From NCBI GenBank assembly GCA_902613995.1, contig CACMJG010000007.1, forward strand, positions 32,001-96,000: DNA of 64,000 nucleotides. Reading direction: 5' to 3'. Each line of letters opens with the position of its first letter. Within the stretch, counting starts at the first letter, position 1. Shown piece by piece: positions 1 through 8,664 of this stretch. The notes beneath the pieces were generated by a model. It ran no database searches, was not told the DNA's origin, and saw only the letters and a list, made by a program, of their open reading frames with translations. Source of the stretch: an uncultured Alphaproteobacteria bacterium (lineage in GTDB: Bacteria; Pseudomonadota; Alphaproteobacteria; Methylaequorales; Methylaequoraceae). The position numbers were made by a program, and so were the translations under genes.

Positions 1-495
1 GGTCAACTTCCAGTAATGATTATTAATGATAAAAAGTTTTCTCAAACACATAGTCTAGCAAAATTTTGCGCAACACGAGCCTCTCTGTACGATACAAATG
101 AATTAAAGATATTAATTATCGATCAAGTATTAGATTGGGCAAACGAAATAACAAATCACATCGCCCCCTCGATAAGAGCGGCGATAAGAGAAAAAAATCT
201 TGCTAAATCAAAGAAACTTCGTCAAGAGTTTATAGAAAATGATCTGCATTTATGGTTTTCTTACTTGGAAAATTTATTAAAGAATTCTTCATTAAATAAA
301 AAGTTTTTTACAGACAAGTTTAGTATTGCAGATATAACGGCTTGGAGAGTAATTTTTTGGTTTTGTTCAGGTAAACTTGATTTAATAGATCCTTCATTTT
401 TAAATCAAACTCCCATACTTAAAAATTATTACAATGAAATTTGTAACTATAAGCCATTAAATAAACTTGAGGAATTTAAATCTATTATAAATTAA
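1..495 (+). CDS. Glutathione S-transferase, sigma-like, 5' end cut by window edge
   Basis: The reading frame is open from base 1 through an internal ATG at 16, so the gene starts upstream of the window and only its C-terminal part is seen. The segment GQLPVMIIND followed by SQTHSLAKF is the end of the thioredoxin-like glutathione-binding domain; the Ser after SQ normally contacts the gamma-glutamyl group. The rest is an all-helical C-terminal domain, with FSIADITAW matching the usual second-domain N-capping motif. Family role: glutathione conjugation or peroxide/isomerase chemistry in the cytoplasm; the substrate cannot be told. It converges on the AmpG-like gene with only 3 bases between. 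Confidence 0.8.
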   Translation, partial: GQLPVMIINDKKFSQTHSLAKFCATRASLYDTNELKILIIDQVLDWANEITNHIAPSIRAAIREKNLAKSKKLRQEFIENDLHLWFSYLENLLKNSSLNKKFFTDKFSIADITAWRVIFWFCSGKLDLIDPSFLNQTPILKNYYNEICNYKPLNKLEEFKSIIN

Positions 496-498
496 TAT

Positions 499-1749
499 TT
501 AAGGAATCTGCATTTTAATTGGAAATCTTCGTTTCATCCAGAACAGTATAATCAAACCTGGAAGACCAAATATAGTTGATAATACAAAAAAATAACTCCA
601 TCCTAAAGACTCTACAATAAAACCAGATGGCGAAGATAAAAAAGTTCTTGCCACACCCATAACTGAAGATAAAAGTGCATACTGTGTTCCAGAAAATTCT
701 TTTTTACAAAGAACTGATAAATAGGCTACAAAAGCAGCTGAACCTAAACCACCTGAATAATTCTCACCTGCAATAGTAATTAAAAGAAAATTAAACTCCG
801 GTCCAACTGCATTTAATAAAACATATAGTAAATTTGATACTATTTGAAAGAAACCTGAAATTATTAAAGAATTAATTAAACCAATTTTTTTCACCAAGTA
901 TCCCCCAGAGAAAACACCAAGTAGAGTCATGAAAACTCCAAATATTTTACTTGCATTAGCGATATCTATATTTGAAAAACCAATTTTTACATAAAACGGA
1001 TTTGCCATTATTCCTGCAACAACGTCTCCAAATTTGAAGAAAAAAATGAAGAAAAGAATCACAGTTAAATTTTTAATTGAGTTTCTTGAAATAAACTCTT
1101 TGAATGGAGCTAAAAGACTACTTTGTTTCTTTTGTTTTCGGTGAGAATTAGTCTTTAGCACAAAAATACTTAAAATCATTAAAAATAAAATAACTACAGC
1201 AATTGACATAAAAACTTGTGACCAGCTTAAAATGCTTTTAAGATATAGAGAACCTGCTCCCGCTATAATTCCTCCCACTCTATATCCAAATTGAGTCGCA
1301 GCAGCTCCTGCACCTTGAAGTTCGTCCTCAAGAATTTCAATTCTAAAAGCATCTATGATTATATCCTGATTAGCTGAAAAAAAAGCAGTTAACAATGCTA
1401 AAAATGCAGTTAACAAAAGATTTTCAGCTGGATTACTAAAACCCAAAAAGATCAAAGAAAAAATTAACAAAATTTGTGTTATCAGCAACCAGGATTTTCT
1501 TTGGCCTAAATAATCACTTAGAATAGGTATTTTATAAGTATCTATAAAAGGTGCCCAAGTGAATTTTAAACTCCAAGGTATTTGTGTGAGTGCAAATAGA
1601 CCGATTGTAGATATATCAATATTTTCTCTAGCTAGCCAAATAAATAAAGTTGATAAAATCATGTAAAGAGGTATCCCACTTGCAACACCCATTACAAATA
1701 TCAAAAATATTTTTTTTGAATAATATATATTTAGGAATCCAATATTCAT
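499..1749 (-). CDS. ampG: AmpG-like MFS permease
   Basis: 416 residues with about 12 hydrophobic segments. Near the N-terminus, GIPLYMILSTLFIWL and WSLKFTWAPFID, followed by GQRKSWLL, match the AmpG family (import of GlcNAc-anhydromuramyl peptides for murein recycling; relatives carry siderophores or acetyl-CoA). The LKFxWAPxxD element before the first cytoplasmic loop is a family hallmark. It stands alone on the minus strand between plus-strand genes, and its start lies 41 bases from the divergent small secreted protein. The family is secure; muropeptide transport is inferred from it. Confidence 0.82.
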   Translation of the reverse strand: MNIGFLNIYYSKKIFLIFVMGVASGIPLYMILSTLFIWLARENIDISTIGLFALTQIPWSLKFTWAPFIDTYKIPILSDYLGQRKSWLLITQILLIFSLIFLGFSNPAENLLLTAFLALLTAFFSANQDIIIDAFRIEILEDELQGAGAAATQFGYRVGGIIAGAGSLYLKSILSWSQVFMSIAVVILFLMILSIFVLKTNSHRKQKKQSSLLAPFKEFISRNSIKNLTVILFFIFFFKFGDVVAGIMANPFYVKIGFSNIDIANASKIFGVFMTLLGVFSGGYLVKKIGLINSLIISGFFQIVSNLLYVLLNAVGPEFNFLLITIAGENYSGGLGSAAFVAYLSVLCKKEFSGTQYALLSSVMGVARTFLSSPSGFIVESLGWSYFFVLSTIFGLPGLIILFWMKRRFPIKMQIP

Positions 1750-1790
1750 TTTGTTGTTGAAATTTTTGTATTAATAACAATAATAATAGT

Positions 1791-2183
1791 ATGTACTTTA
1801 AAATAATCATCTATTCTTTTTTTGCGTTCATCTTTATGAATTTCAACAACGCCAATTCATCTGAGGATATCCCAAATATTGTAGGCACTTGGATTGGTGA
1901 AAATAAGACTATATCAGAACAAAGAGGTCTTAGAACTTGGGAAAAAAAAGTTGAAATAATAGAGCAAAAAGGTCGTAGATTTAAAGGTACCTTTTCCTAC
2001 ACCGATGGAACAAAAAATTTTTTCGGTGTTATTCACCCTGATAACTTGACAATTACTTGGGTCGCATCTAACAGTAGAGGTTATAATATTGGCAAATTAC
2101 TAACCAACAATAGGTTAAGCGCCTGCTATGTCGAATCTGGAATAGACGCTACAGCAGGATGTGCAGATTTAACTAGAAAATAA
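1791..2183 (+). CDS. Small secreted protein of unknown function
   Basis: 130 residues. The N-terminus is a convincing Sec signal peptide: short charged start, hydrophobic core IIIYSFFAFIFM, likely cleavage after NNANS. The mature part of about 107 residues is rich in beta-type sequence (GTWIGENKTI, RFKGTFSYTDG, LTITWVASNSRGYN), which suggests a small beta-barrel of lipocalin or avidin type. Two cysteines near the C-terminus (CYVES and GCADL) could form a disulfide. It ends one base before the oppositely oriented MlaF-like gene. I do not recognise a named family. Confidence 0.6.
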   Translation: MYFKIIIYSFFAFIFMNFNNANSSEDIPNIVGTWIGENKTISEQRGLRTWEKKVEIIEQKGRRFKGTFSYTDGTKNFFGVIHPDNLTITWVASNSRGYNIGKLLTNNRLSACYVESGIDATAGCADLTRK

Positions 2184-2184
2184 T

Positions 2185-2907
2185 TTATATAACTTTTTCG
2201 AATAGTTGCTTCAAATGTTTAGTTGGTCTTTTTTTTACCTGAGAGACCGAACCCCACCAGTGTAACCTTGAATTTTCAAGAACCAAAACCTCCTCAAAAT
2301 ACTTTAAAACTCCTCTCATATCGGATGTTACAACTATCAACGAAGTATTGTTTTTTTTTGATAACTTCTTTATTATATTAAAAATAACATTTGTTTTGAT
2401 TGGATCTAAACCTGCAGTAGGTTCGTCAAGCACTAAAAATTTTGGATTGTGAGAAATAGCTCTTGCAATTGCAACTCTCTTTCTCATCCCACCGGAAAGC
2501 TCCGCAGGAAATAAAAAAGCATCATTTTTCTCCAAACCAACTTTTTTTAGAATTGTATAAGACTTTTTAATTAATTGTTCCTCTGAGAAGTTATTTAAAC
2601 TTCTAAACATAATATTTTCCCAGACTGTTAAACTATCAAATAAGGCGTCTTTTTGGAATACAACTCCAAAATTATTGAATAAATCTTTTATTTTCTTGTC
2701 TGAAATTGATTTGCCATTTATGTAGATTGTACCAGAACTTATTTTAACGAGCCCTATCATACTTTTTAGTAATGAACTCTTTCCTGATGAACCTGTCCCA
2801 ATTATACATAACGATTTTTCTGGAGTGACAGAAAATGATAAATCTCTGAGAATAATTTTTCCATGTATTTGCACGGATACTTTTTTAAAAACGATTGTAT
2901 TTTTCAT
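2185..2907 (-). CDS. mlaF: MlaF-like ABC transporter ATPase, orphan, altered H-loop
   Basis: 240 residues, a single nucleotide-binding domain. Walker A GTGSSGKSS is at 37-45, Q-loop Gln85, signature LSGGMRKR at 138-145 and Walker B FLVLDEPTAGLDP at 157-169. The LSGGM signature with AGLDP is typical of the Mkl/MlaF group that moves phospholipids between outer and inner membranes. Two oddities: no mlaE, mlaD or mlaB gene lies next to it, and the switch histidine, normally VTHD or VSHD, is Ser195 (VTSD). It starts 8 bases from the divergent SUMT gene, so the promoters overlap. The ATPase fold is certain; the Mla role is likely. Confidence 0.78.
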   Translation of the reverse strand: MKNTIVFKKVSVQIHGKIILRDLSFSVTPEKSLCIIGTGSSGKSSLLKSMIGLVKISSGTIYINGKSISDKKIKDLFNNFGVVFQKDALFDSLTVWENIMFRSLNNFSEEQLIKKSYTILKKVGLEKNDAFLFPAELSGGMRKRVAIARAISHNPKFLVLDEPTAGLDPIKTNVIFNIIKKLSKKNNTSLIVVTSDMRGVLKYFEEVLVLENSRLHWWGSVSQVKKRPTKHLKQLFEKVI

Positions 2908-2915
2908 GACTTTTA

Positions 2916-3665
2916 ATGTTACGATATCATATGAAGATTAATTATAAACTAAGTAATGTTATTTTTGAAAAAGGATCCGTAATTTTAGCTGGTGCAGGTC
3001 CTGGAAGTTTAGAGCAAGTAACATTAAAGGTCTATGTAGCTATATCGAAGGCAGATGTAATTATATACGACTCTTTAGTCAATGAAAATATTCTAAAAAA
3101 CTCAAATAAATCTGTAGTAAAAATATTCGGGGGAAAAACTAAAAATAAAAGAGCATGTTCCCAAAGTGAAATAAATGAATGGATGGTGTATCATGCAAAA
3201 AAAAATAAAAAAGTATTAAGACTTAAAGGTGGTGACCCCAGTTTTTTTAGTAGAGGGAGTCAAGAAATAGAATTTCTTAGAACAAATAAAGTTAAATATA
3301 AAATTTTTTCAGGAATCACATCATCACAACCAGCCATAAAAAAAACTAATATTTCTTTTTTTAATCAAAATGACGTTTGTAACTTTATTACAGGACATAG
3401 AAGAATAAAAAATAACTCTATTTCGCTTGATCTAGAGAAAATTGTAGGTAACGGGGGCAGAATAATAATATATATGGGAATCAGCCAAATAAAAAAGATT
3501 TCATCTGACTTAATTGATTTAGGAATAGATTGCAAAACTAAAGTTTTCATTGTTTCAAATGCTTCAATGCCCTCAGAAAGAGTTTTTGAATCATCATTGT
3601 ATGAGGTTGAAAAAACAATCACTCAAAACAATATTCTTCCACCATCTATAATAGTAATTTATTAG
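2916..3665 (+). CDS. cobA: Uroporphyrinogen-III C-methyltransferase-like protein (SUMT)
   Basis: Tetrapyrrole methylase fold. VILAGAGPGSLEQVTLKV is the SAM-binding glycine motif, followed by ADVIIYDSLV and RLKGGDPSFFSRG, the SUMT GGDPxxFxRG block. The family uses SAM to methylate uroporphyrinogen III toward siroheme or cobalamin. The central block that usually reads PLTHR is here ISFFNQ, so it is divergent. A second start at 2931 (MKINYK) puts the glycine motif closer to the N-terminus and may be the real one. The acyltransferase follows 17 bases later and is probably cotranscribed. Confidence 0.78.
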   Translation: MLRYHMKINYKLSNVIFEKGSVILAGAGPGSLEQVTLKVYVAISKADVIIYDSLVNENILKNSNKSVVKIFGGKTKNKRACSQSEINEWMVYHAKKNKKVLRLKGGDPSFFSRGSQEIEFLRTNKVKYKIFSGITSSQPAIKKTNISFFNQNDVCNFITGHRRIKNNSISLDLEKIVGNGGRIIIYMGISQIKKISSDLIDLGIDCKTKVFIVSNASMPSERVFESSLYEVEKTITQNNILPPSIIVIY

Positions 3666-3682
3666 CAATCATTAAGAGTTTT

Positions 3683-4543
3683 TTGAAAAATATTTTAGAA
3701 TACATAGCTGTAACTTTCTTTTTTTTATTATTTAAACTCCTCGGGCTTAAACTATCTTCATTTTTCGGAGGAATAGTTTTTTATTTGTATGGTCTTTTTT
3801 CAAAAAGAAATTCTATAGCAAAAAAAAATATTCTAAGAGTCTTCCCAAAAATAAGAAAACGAGAATTAAATAGTATGATAAGTAAGATGTGGTTTCATTT
3901 TGGAAGAGTTGTGGGTGAGTATCCAAATCTTAACAAGATTAAACTAGGGAGAGAAAATAATATTATAATTGAAAATGAAAAAAACTTGATAAATCCATTA
4001 AAAAAATATTCAAATTGTTTGTTTTTTTCTGCACATATTGGTAACTGGGAATTAACTTCTCATTTACTTATCCATAAAGGTTTTAAAATAAATTTTATAT
4101 ATAGAGCTCCAAATAATCATTTAGTTGATAATGTTCTTAGAAAGATTCGTTTTAATTACGGTGTTGATTTAATAAGAAAAGGTAATCAAGGAGCAAAACA
4201 ATGTCTCAAAATTTTAAACAGTAAAGGGGGGCATATTGGAATGCTTATCGATCAGAAAATGAATGACGGTATTTCTACGAAATTTTTTGGCGAAACTGTT
4301 AAGTCACCATCTGCAATTGCAAAATTTGCTTTAAAATACCGTTGCCCCATTATTCCAGCAGTATGTTTTAGAGAAAATTCTACAAATTTCAGAATTTCTT
4401 ACGCAAAACCAATCACCCCTTATGAATTAAAAAGAATTGGTAATGAAAAAGAAATTATGAATTATTTAAACAACTATGTTGAAATGTGGATCAAAAAGAA
4501 ACCAGAGCAATGGATTTGGTTTCATAATAGATGGAATAATTAA
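3683..4543 (+). CDS. Lipid A biosynthesis (LpxL/HtrB-type) acyltransferase
   Basis: 286 residues from a TTG start. An N-terminal membrane segment (about 5-38) is followed by the acyltransferase domain. The catalytic HxxxxE motif is in SAHIGNWELT (His118, Glu123), and GMLIDQKMNDG is the second conserved block, followed by a proline-containing block (CPIIPAVCF). Family role: transfer of a secondary acyl chain from acyl-ACP to lipid A precursors, or to related glycolipids, at the inner membrane. It ends in a 4-base convergent overlap with the ELM1-family gene. The exact acceptor cannot be read from sequence. Confidence 0.82.
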   Translation: MKNILEYIAVTFFFLLFKLLGLKLSSFFGGIVFYLYGLFSKRNSIAKKNILRVFPKIRKRELNSMISKMWFHFGRVVGEYPNLNKIKLGRENNIIIENEKNLINPLKKYSNCLFFSAHIGNWELTSHLLIHKGFKINFIYRAPNNHLVDNVLRKIRFNYGVDLIRKGNQGAKQCLKILNSKGGHIGMLIDQKMNDGISTKFFGETVKSPSAIAKFALKYRCPIIPAVCFRENSTNFRISYAKPITPYELKRIGNEKEIMNYLNNYVEMWIKKKPEQWIWFHNRWNN

Positions 4544-5475
4544 ATAATTTTTTCTATAATATTTGCTATTCTCTCTGATTCATTTATTTTTTCATATTTC
4601 CAACTTATAATCTCACCATTGAAATATCTCACTACACCTCTTTTTTCCAGATTTTGAACGAAGTTTTTTATTTTATTTTTCTTATTTTTTATCTTAACCA
4701 TAAAAACTGGTTTTCCCGTAAAAACTGCATCGGATGTCATACTGACTGAATCTTCCGTTACTATGAAATGTGAAGATTTATTTATTAAATACCAATAAGG
4801 ATCTTTATCTTTGTAATTATAACAATAATGTGTCGATTTTTTTCTTTTTTTTATAATTCTTTTTGTGATTGCGCTTGTTCTTCGGGAGAAACAATATACA
4901 ACAGTATATCTCGCACTAATTAAATTTATTTTTTCGACAAGACTATTTATTTCATAACCTTCTAATTTAGAACTTCTCCCATCACCGCCTATTAAACATG
5001 CGATGATTTTCTTATTTGATTCAAGTTCCTTATAAATGTTTAGGTCTTCATCTACTAATTTTCTTTTTCTTACAAATGTTCCCAAAAAATCTAAAACATT
5101 TTTGTAATTTGAGAGCTTAGAAAAGTCATGAGACGGAATAAGTATTTTATCGAAGCGATTTCTCAGACAATAAGGATCTAATATATGAAAGATTTTACAT
5201 TTCTTGTTTAATTTTTTAAGCATTAAACTGTAGGGAGCACTGATTCTTCCACAAGAAATAATAAAATCTGCTTTTTTATTCTTATTTGTTTTAAAAAATG
5301 ATTTAACAAATAAGTATGTATAAATTGCAATGTTGGGAAGATTATGTATTAATCCCCTCTCAATTCTCATATACTCTGTTTTTAGTTTAATCTTTTTTTT
5401 TAGATAATATAGAAGAGAATCACATTGATTATAACTACTTTTTTTTTCATCAGTTATTATTAGAACTTTTTTCAT
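4540..5475 (-). CDS. ELM1/GtrOC1-family protein, putative glycosyltransferase
   Basis: 311 residues matching the mitochondrial-fission ELM1 family of alphaproteobacteria and plants. Recognisable blocks are IISCGRISAP near residue 90, LIGGDGRS near 162, and VTEDSVSMTSDA plus TGKPV near the C-terminus, which resemble the nucleotide-sugar site of GT-B enzymes. In bacteria these genes often sit with lipid A or envelope genes; here the neighbours are a PAP2-family protein and a lipid acyltransferase. It overlaps the upstream PAP2 gene by 26 bases and is the last gene of the egtB-led minus operon. The biochemical activity is unproven. Confidence 0.75.
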   Translation of the reverse strand: MKKVLIITDEKKSSYNQCDSLLYYLKKKIKLKTEYMRIERGLIHNLPNIAIYTYLFVKSFFKTNKNKKADFIISCGRISAPYSLMLKKLNKKCKIFHILDPYCLRNRFDKILIPSHDFSKLSNYKNVLDFLGTFVRKRKLVDEDLNIYKELESNKKIIACLIGGDGRSSKLEGYEINSLVEKINLISARYTVVYCFSRRTSAITKRIIKKRKKSTHYCYNYKDKDPYWYLINKSSHFIVTEDSVSMTSDAVFTGKPVFMVKIKNKKNKIKNFVQNLEKRGVVRYFNGEIISWKYEKINESERIANIIEKII

Positions 5476-6163
5476 AAAATGGTTTCTTCTTTAAATATAA
5501 ATAAATTATATATTTGTATAATATCGCTAAATAAATCATAAAAATCATAGCAAAAATATTATCACTAAAAAAATGTCCTCCCATAGCAAGTCTACAAAAA
5601 AAAACAAAAAAACCCAGAAATACGTTTGATAAAAAAAAGATAGGATTTTTAAGTAAAATTGTACCAACAGTTAAAGAAAAAGCTGCAGAGGTTTCACCAC
5701 TTATCCAAGAGCAATTTTTTTCACACTGATCGGACTTTAGAAAAGCTGGTGTGAAAATTTTCTCCCCACCAAACTCCTCAATATGAACCGGTCTGGCTCT
5801 ACCCCAAGTATCCTTGAAATACAAGTTAGCAATTATTCCGCAACCGAGAATCGGTCCAACAACTAATCCTAGTAATGCAAACTTGGTTCTCTGATTTATA
5901 TATTTTCTTATATTTTGTTTTTTGTTAATAAAGTTTATGAACAGTATAATTAAAGATAGAATTGGAATAAAAATCATAAGATTTTTTAAATAGACCCTTA
6001 AAGCCTTAATAGACGTATATTTTTCTGAAATAAACTGATTTTCAATAAAAAAAAAACTTGAAAAATAAATATCCAAACGCGGAAAAAATAAGAAAAGCAG
6101 TCCAAAAACAATAAAAGTACAAGTGTTGTAAAAAATAATTTTTTTAATAAATTTTGAATTCAT
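5450..6163 (-). CDS. PAP2-family membrane phosphatase with altered motif C2
   Basis: 237 residues with five or six membrane segments. PAP2 motif C1 is K117...RP125 (KDTWGRARP). C3 is R191 with His197 and Asp201 (GGHFFSDN). Motif C2, usually PSGH, reads SGE: CSWISGETSAAF at 151-162, so Glu157 replaces the motif histidine. A group of alphaproteobacterial PAP2 proteins with SGE and a nearby Cys pair exists, so this may be a subfamily trait rather than decay. Possible roles are lipid A or polyprenyl-phosphate dephosphorylation. It lies 13 bases after psiE in the same operon. Confidence 0.78.
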   Translation of the reverse strand: MNSKFIKKIIFYNTCTFIVFGLLFLFFPRLDIYFSSFFFIENQFISEKYTSIKALRVYLKNLMIFIPILSLIILFINFINKKQNIRKYINQRTKFALLGLVVGPILGCGIIANLYFKDTWGRARPVHIEEFGGEKIFTPAFLKSDQCEKNCSWISGETSAAFSLTVGTILLKNPIFFLSNVFLGFFVFFCRLAMGGHFFSDNIFAMIFMIYLAILYKYIIYLYLKKKPFYEKSSNNN

Positions 6164-6176
6164 TAAGATTTAATAA

Positions 6177-6560
6177 TTACTTGTAGTTCCTTTTTGGCTT
6201 AAGAAAAGTCAAATATCTCAATCTCAATACGATGATTGCTACAGCAATTATGAGTATTGCTACAGATTCATAAATAAGAATAGATGGATCGAGATCCTTT
6301 TTTTGTAGTATTATTAATCTTGAAATAGCTGTTATTGCAATAATAAGAGGGTACGTAATTCGTATTTCTTCATTTAGAAGGTAAACTCTTATCATCCCCA
6401 TAACTTCAACATAAATGAAAAGAAGCAAAAGATCTGCAAGTTCAACTTTCATTTTTTCTATCATAAGATTTATTTCGCTAATGAAACCTATAACGGCGCC
6501 TGTAAGAATTATCAGTACAGAAGTAACTTGAATTAGTCTTATAAATTTCTCTACATTCAT
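6177..6560 (-). CDS. psiE: PsiE-family membrane protein
   Basis: 127 residues with four predicted membrane helices. The blocks LLLLFIYVEVMGMIRVYL and ITYPLIIAITAISRLII match the phosphate-starvation-inducible PsiE family. The function is not established; in enterobacteria expression responds to phosphate and cAMP-CRP. It starts 2 bases after the stop of the PLP-enzyme gene, so it is cotranscribed with the ergothioneine genes. No Pho-box-like repeat was seen upstream of the operon. Confidence 0.75.
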   Translation of the reverse strand: MNVEKFIRLIQVTSVLIILTGAVIGFISEINLMIEKMKVELADLLLLFIYVEVMGMIRVYLLNEEIRITYPLIIAITAISRLIILQKKDLDPSILIYESVAILIIAVAIIVLRLRYLTFLKPKRNYK

Positions 6561-6562
6561 AT

Positions 6563-7699
6563 TTATATAATTGCTTTTTTTTTAATTAAGTCAATTAAAC
6601 ATTTAACCAAATAGTTTATTTCATGATAAGAATTATATTGATGAAAAGATATTCTAAGTAAATCCTTAACTTTAAGCTTTCTAAAATATAATAAGCTTGA
6701 TGATGATTTTGAAACTGAACAAAGAATTTTTTTAGACAGCAAGTATGTATAAATTTGAAGTGAATCTATACCTTTTATTTTTAATGTATTAATACCAGTC
6801 AATGTATCTGAATTCTCAAAGAATGTAATTTGATGAAAGTTTTCGAGTTTCTTTCTAAAATACTTACTTTTACAAATAATATTTTGTTCAATTTTATTTA
6901 TTCCATAGTTGTTAACTTTTTCGATAGCTTTACTAAATCCTAATTGAAGAGATGGTGAGAATTCAAAATTTTCAAAAATATGAGATTTATTAATTTTTAT
7001 TTTATCTCCAATTATTTCAGCATTTTTCATATCCAAAATTAAAGGATTAATTTTTTGTTTTATTTTATCATTGATATAAATAAAACCTGTCCCTCTAGGA
7101 CCTCTAAGATACTTTCTTCCGGAACCAACAAGAACATCACAATTAATTTTCTTAACATCAACTTCTATCTGTCCAATGGATTGGCATGCGTCAAGGACAC
7201 AAATTACTTCTGGAAAAAGATGTTTTACGTAATTAAAAATCTTTTCTGCTTCGATTCTGTTTCCGCATTGCGAGGCCACATGACACAAAGACACAACTTT
7301 CGTATTTTTATTAATTTTCTTTTTTAAATCTTCAAAGCAAACTTTTCCATTTTTTTTTATTTTTACAATTTTAATATTATGTCTTTTATTTTTGTAATAA
7401 ATAAGATTGCTTCCATATTCATTTTCAAAAATAAGAATGTTTTGATTTTTATCTATCTTCAGTGCATTAAAGAATAAATTCCAGGCCAGAGTCGTACTTG
7501 TTAAAAATGAAATTTCTTTAAATTTACAATTTATTAATTTGGAAAGATTGTTATAAAAACAATTTATTTTTTTTTCGTATTTAACAACTGCGTAATATCC
7601 ACCATAATTCTTTTCGATTTCTAAAAATCTATTTATCTCTTTATTAACGACATTTAATGGTCTGCTAGATCCTGCATTATTAAAGTTAATGTATCTCAC
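6563..7699 (-). CDS. Class V PLP-dependent enzyme, candidate EgtE C-S lyase
   Basis: 378 residues, aminotransferase class V fold. The PLP-binding lysine is probably Lys196 in GSGRKYLRGPRGTG. Asp170 and Gln173 (DACQSIGQ) and His140 (LCHVASQCG) sit where cysteine-desulfurase-like enzymes stack and bind PLP. It overlaps egtD by 4 bases in a row egtB-egtD-this gene. The missing last step of ergothioneine synthesis is a PLP C-S lyase (EgtE) that cleaves hercynylcysteine sulfoxide, so that assignment is natural. It is inferred from position; a cysteine-desulfurase-like role remains possible. Confidence 0.7.
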   Translation of the reverse strand: MRYINFNNAGSSRPLNVVNKEINRFLEIEKNYGGYYAVVKYEKKINCFYNNLSKLINCKFKEISFLTSTTLAWNLFFNALKIDKNQNILIFENEYGSNLIYYKNKRHNIKIVKIKKNGKVCFEDLKKKINKNTKVVSLCHVASQCGNRIEAEKIFNYVKHLFPEVICVLDACQSIGQIEVDVKKINCDVLVGSGRKYLRGPRGTGFIYINDKIKQKINPLILDMKNAEIIGDKIKINKSHIFENFEFSPSLQLGFSKAIEKVNNYGINKIEQNIICKSKYFRKKLENFHQITFFENSDTLTGINTLKIKGIDSLQIYTYLLSKKILCSVSKSSSSLLYFRKLKVKDLLRISFHQYNSYHEINYLVKCLIDLIKKKAII

Positions 7700-8664
7700 A
7701 TACTTTTTACTTTCATAATAAAAACACCAAAGAACGATTTCTTATCTTTCAGGATATCTATAATTTCAAAATTTGACAACTCTGCCAAATTCTGAAAACT
7801 ACTCACAGAATATTTGTAAGAATTTTCCGTATGAATAGTCTCTCCTTCTCTGAGGTGAATTTTTGTATTTAATATTTCAACTACTTGTTTTTTTTTACTC
7901 ACTAAATGCATCTCTATTCTACTTTTCTTTTCATTGAAGAAAGCTTTATGAGAAAAAAGTGTTGAATCAAAAATGGTGCCACAAATTTTATTAACACCAT
8001 TAAGAATATTTTTATTAAATTCAGCTGTTAATCCTTCAGAATCGTTATAAGCTTTTTCTAAAACTTCTCTATCTTTTTTTAAATCCACACCAATTACAAG
8101 AAAACTATCATTTCCTAAAATTCTTGAAAAATTTATTAGTAATTTTTTTGCATCTTCTGGACTGTAATTTCCTACTGTGGAACCGGGGAAAAAACCAATT
8201 TTTGATTTTTTTTTACCTATAAATTTTTGAAGCATATCTACTTGATTAAAATCTGCACAGATTGCTTTGATCTTTAAATCTGGAAAATCTTTTGCTGAGT
8301 CTTTAGCATTTTTAAATAAAAATTCCTTACTTATATCAATAGGAATATATTCTATTGGTTGATCTATTGCGTTCATTAATTTTTTAATTTTGTTGTTCGA
8401 ACCACTTCCAAATTCTATAACAACAGAATTGGAAGGTAATGTTTTTTTAAGGTGATCCTTATTTTTTTCTAAAATTTCACATTCAATTTTAGTAGGATAG
8501 TAGTCATCAAGTTTTGTTATTTTATCGAACAGTATCGACCCTTTTTCATCATAAAAATATTTAGAATTAATTTTTTTCTGTGTTTTTGAATCTAAGCCCT
8601 TTAAAACTTTCAATGAATCATCCTCCACAGAATCGAAAAAATTAATTAAATCTAAATTATTCAT
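7696..8664 (-). CDS. egtD: EgtD, histidine N-alpha-methyltransferase
   Basis: 322 residues, the usual EgtD length. The N-terminal YFYDEKGSILFDKI (36-49), the SAM motif VIEFGSGSNNK (82-92), YIPIDIS (106-112) and GFFPGSTVGNY (157-167) are all EgtD hallmarks. It makes hercynine by three SAM-dependent methylations of histidine, the first step of ergothioneine synthesis. It overlaps egtB by 1 base (TAATG) and the downstream PLP-enzyme gene by 4, so translation is coupled. Confidence is high from both motifs and neighbours. Confidence 0.93.
   Translation of the reverse strand: MNNLDLINFFDSVEDDSLKVLKGLDSKTQKKINSKYFYDEKGSILFDKITKLDDYYPTKIECEILEKNKDHLKKTLPSNSVVIEFGSGSNNKIKKLMNAIDQPIEYIPIDISKEFLFKNAKDSAKDFPDLKIKAICADFNQVDMLQKFIGKKKSKIGFFPGSTVGNYSPEDAKKLLINFSRILGNDSFLVIGVDLKKDREVLEKAYNDSEGLTAEFNKNILNGVNKICGTIFDSTLFSHKAFFNEKKSRIEMHLVSKKKQVVEILNTKIHLREGETIHTENSYKYSVSSFQNLAELSNFEIIDILKDKKSFFGVFIMKVKSM

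Noticed and set aside
1628..1810. 60-codon minus-strand ORF upstream of ampG
   Set aside because: It overlaps the N-terminal coding part of ampG in another frame and has no independent support.
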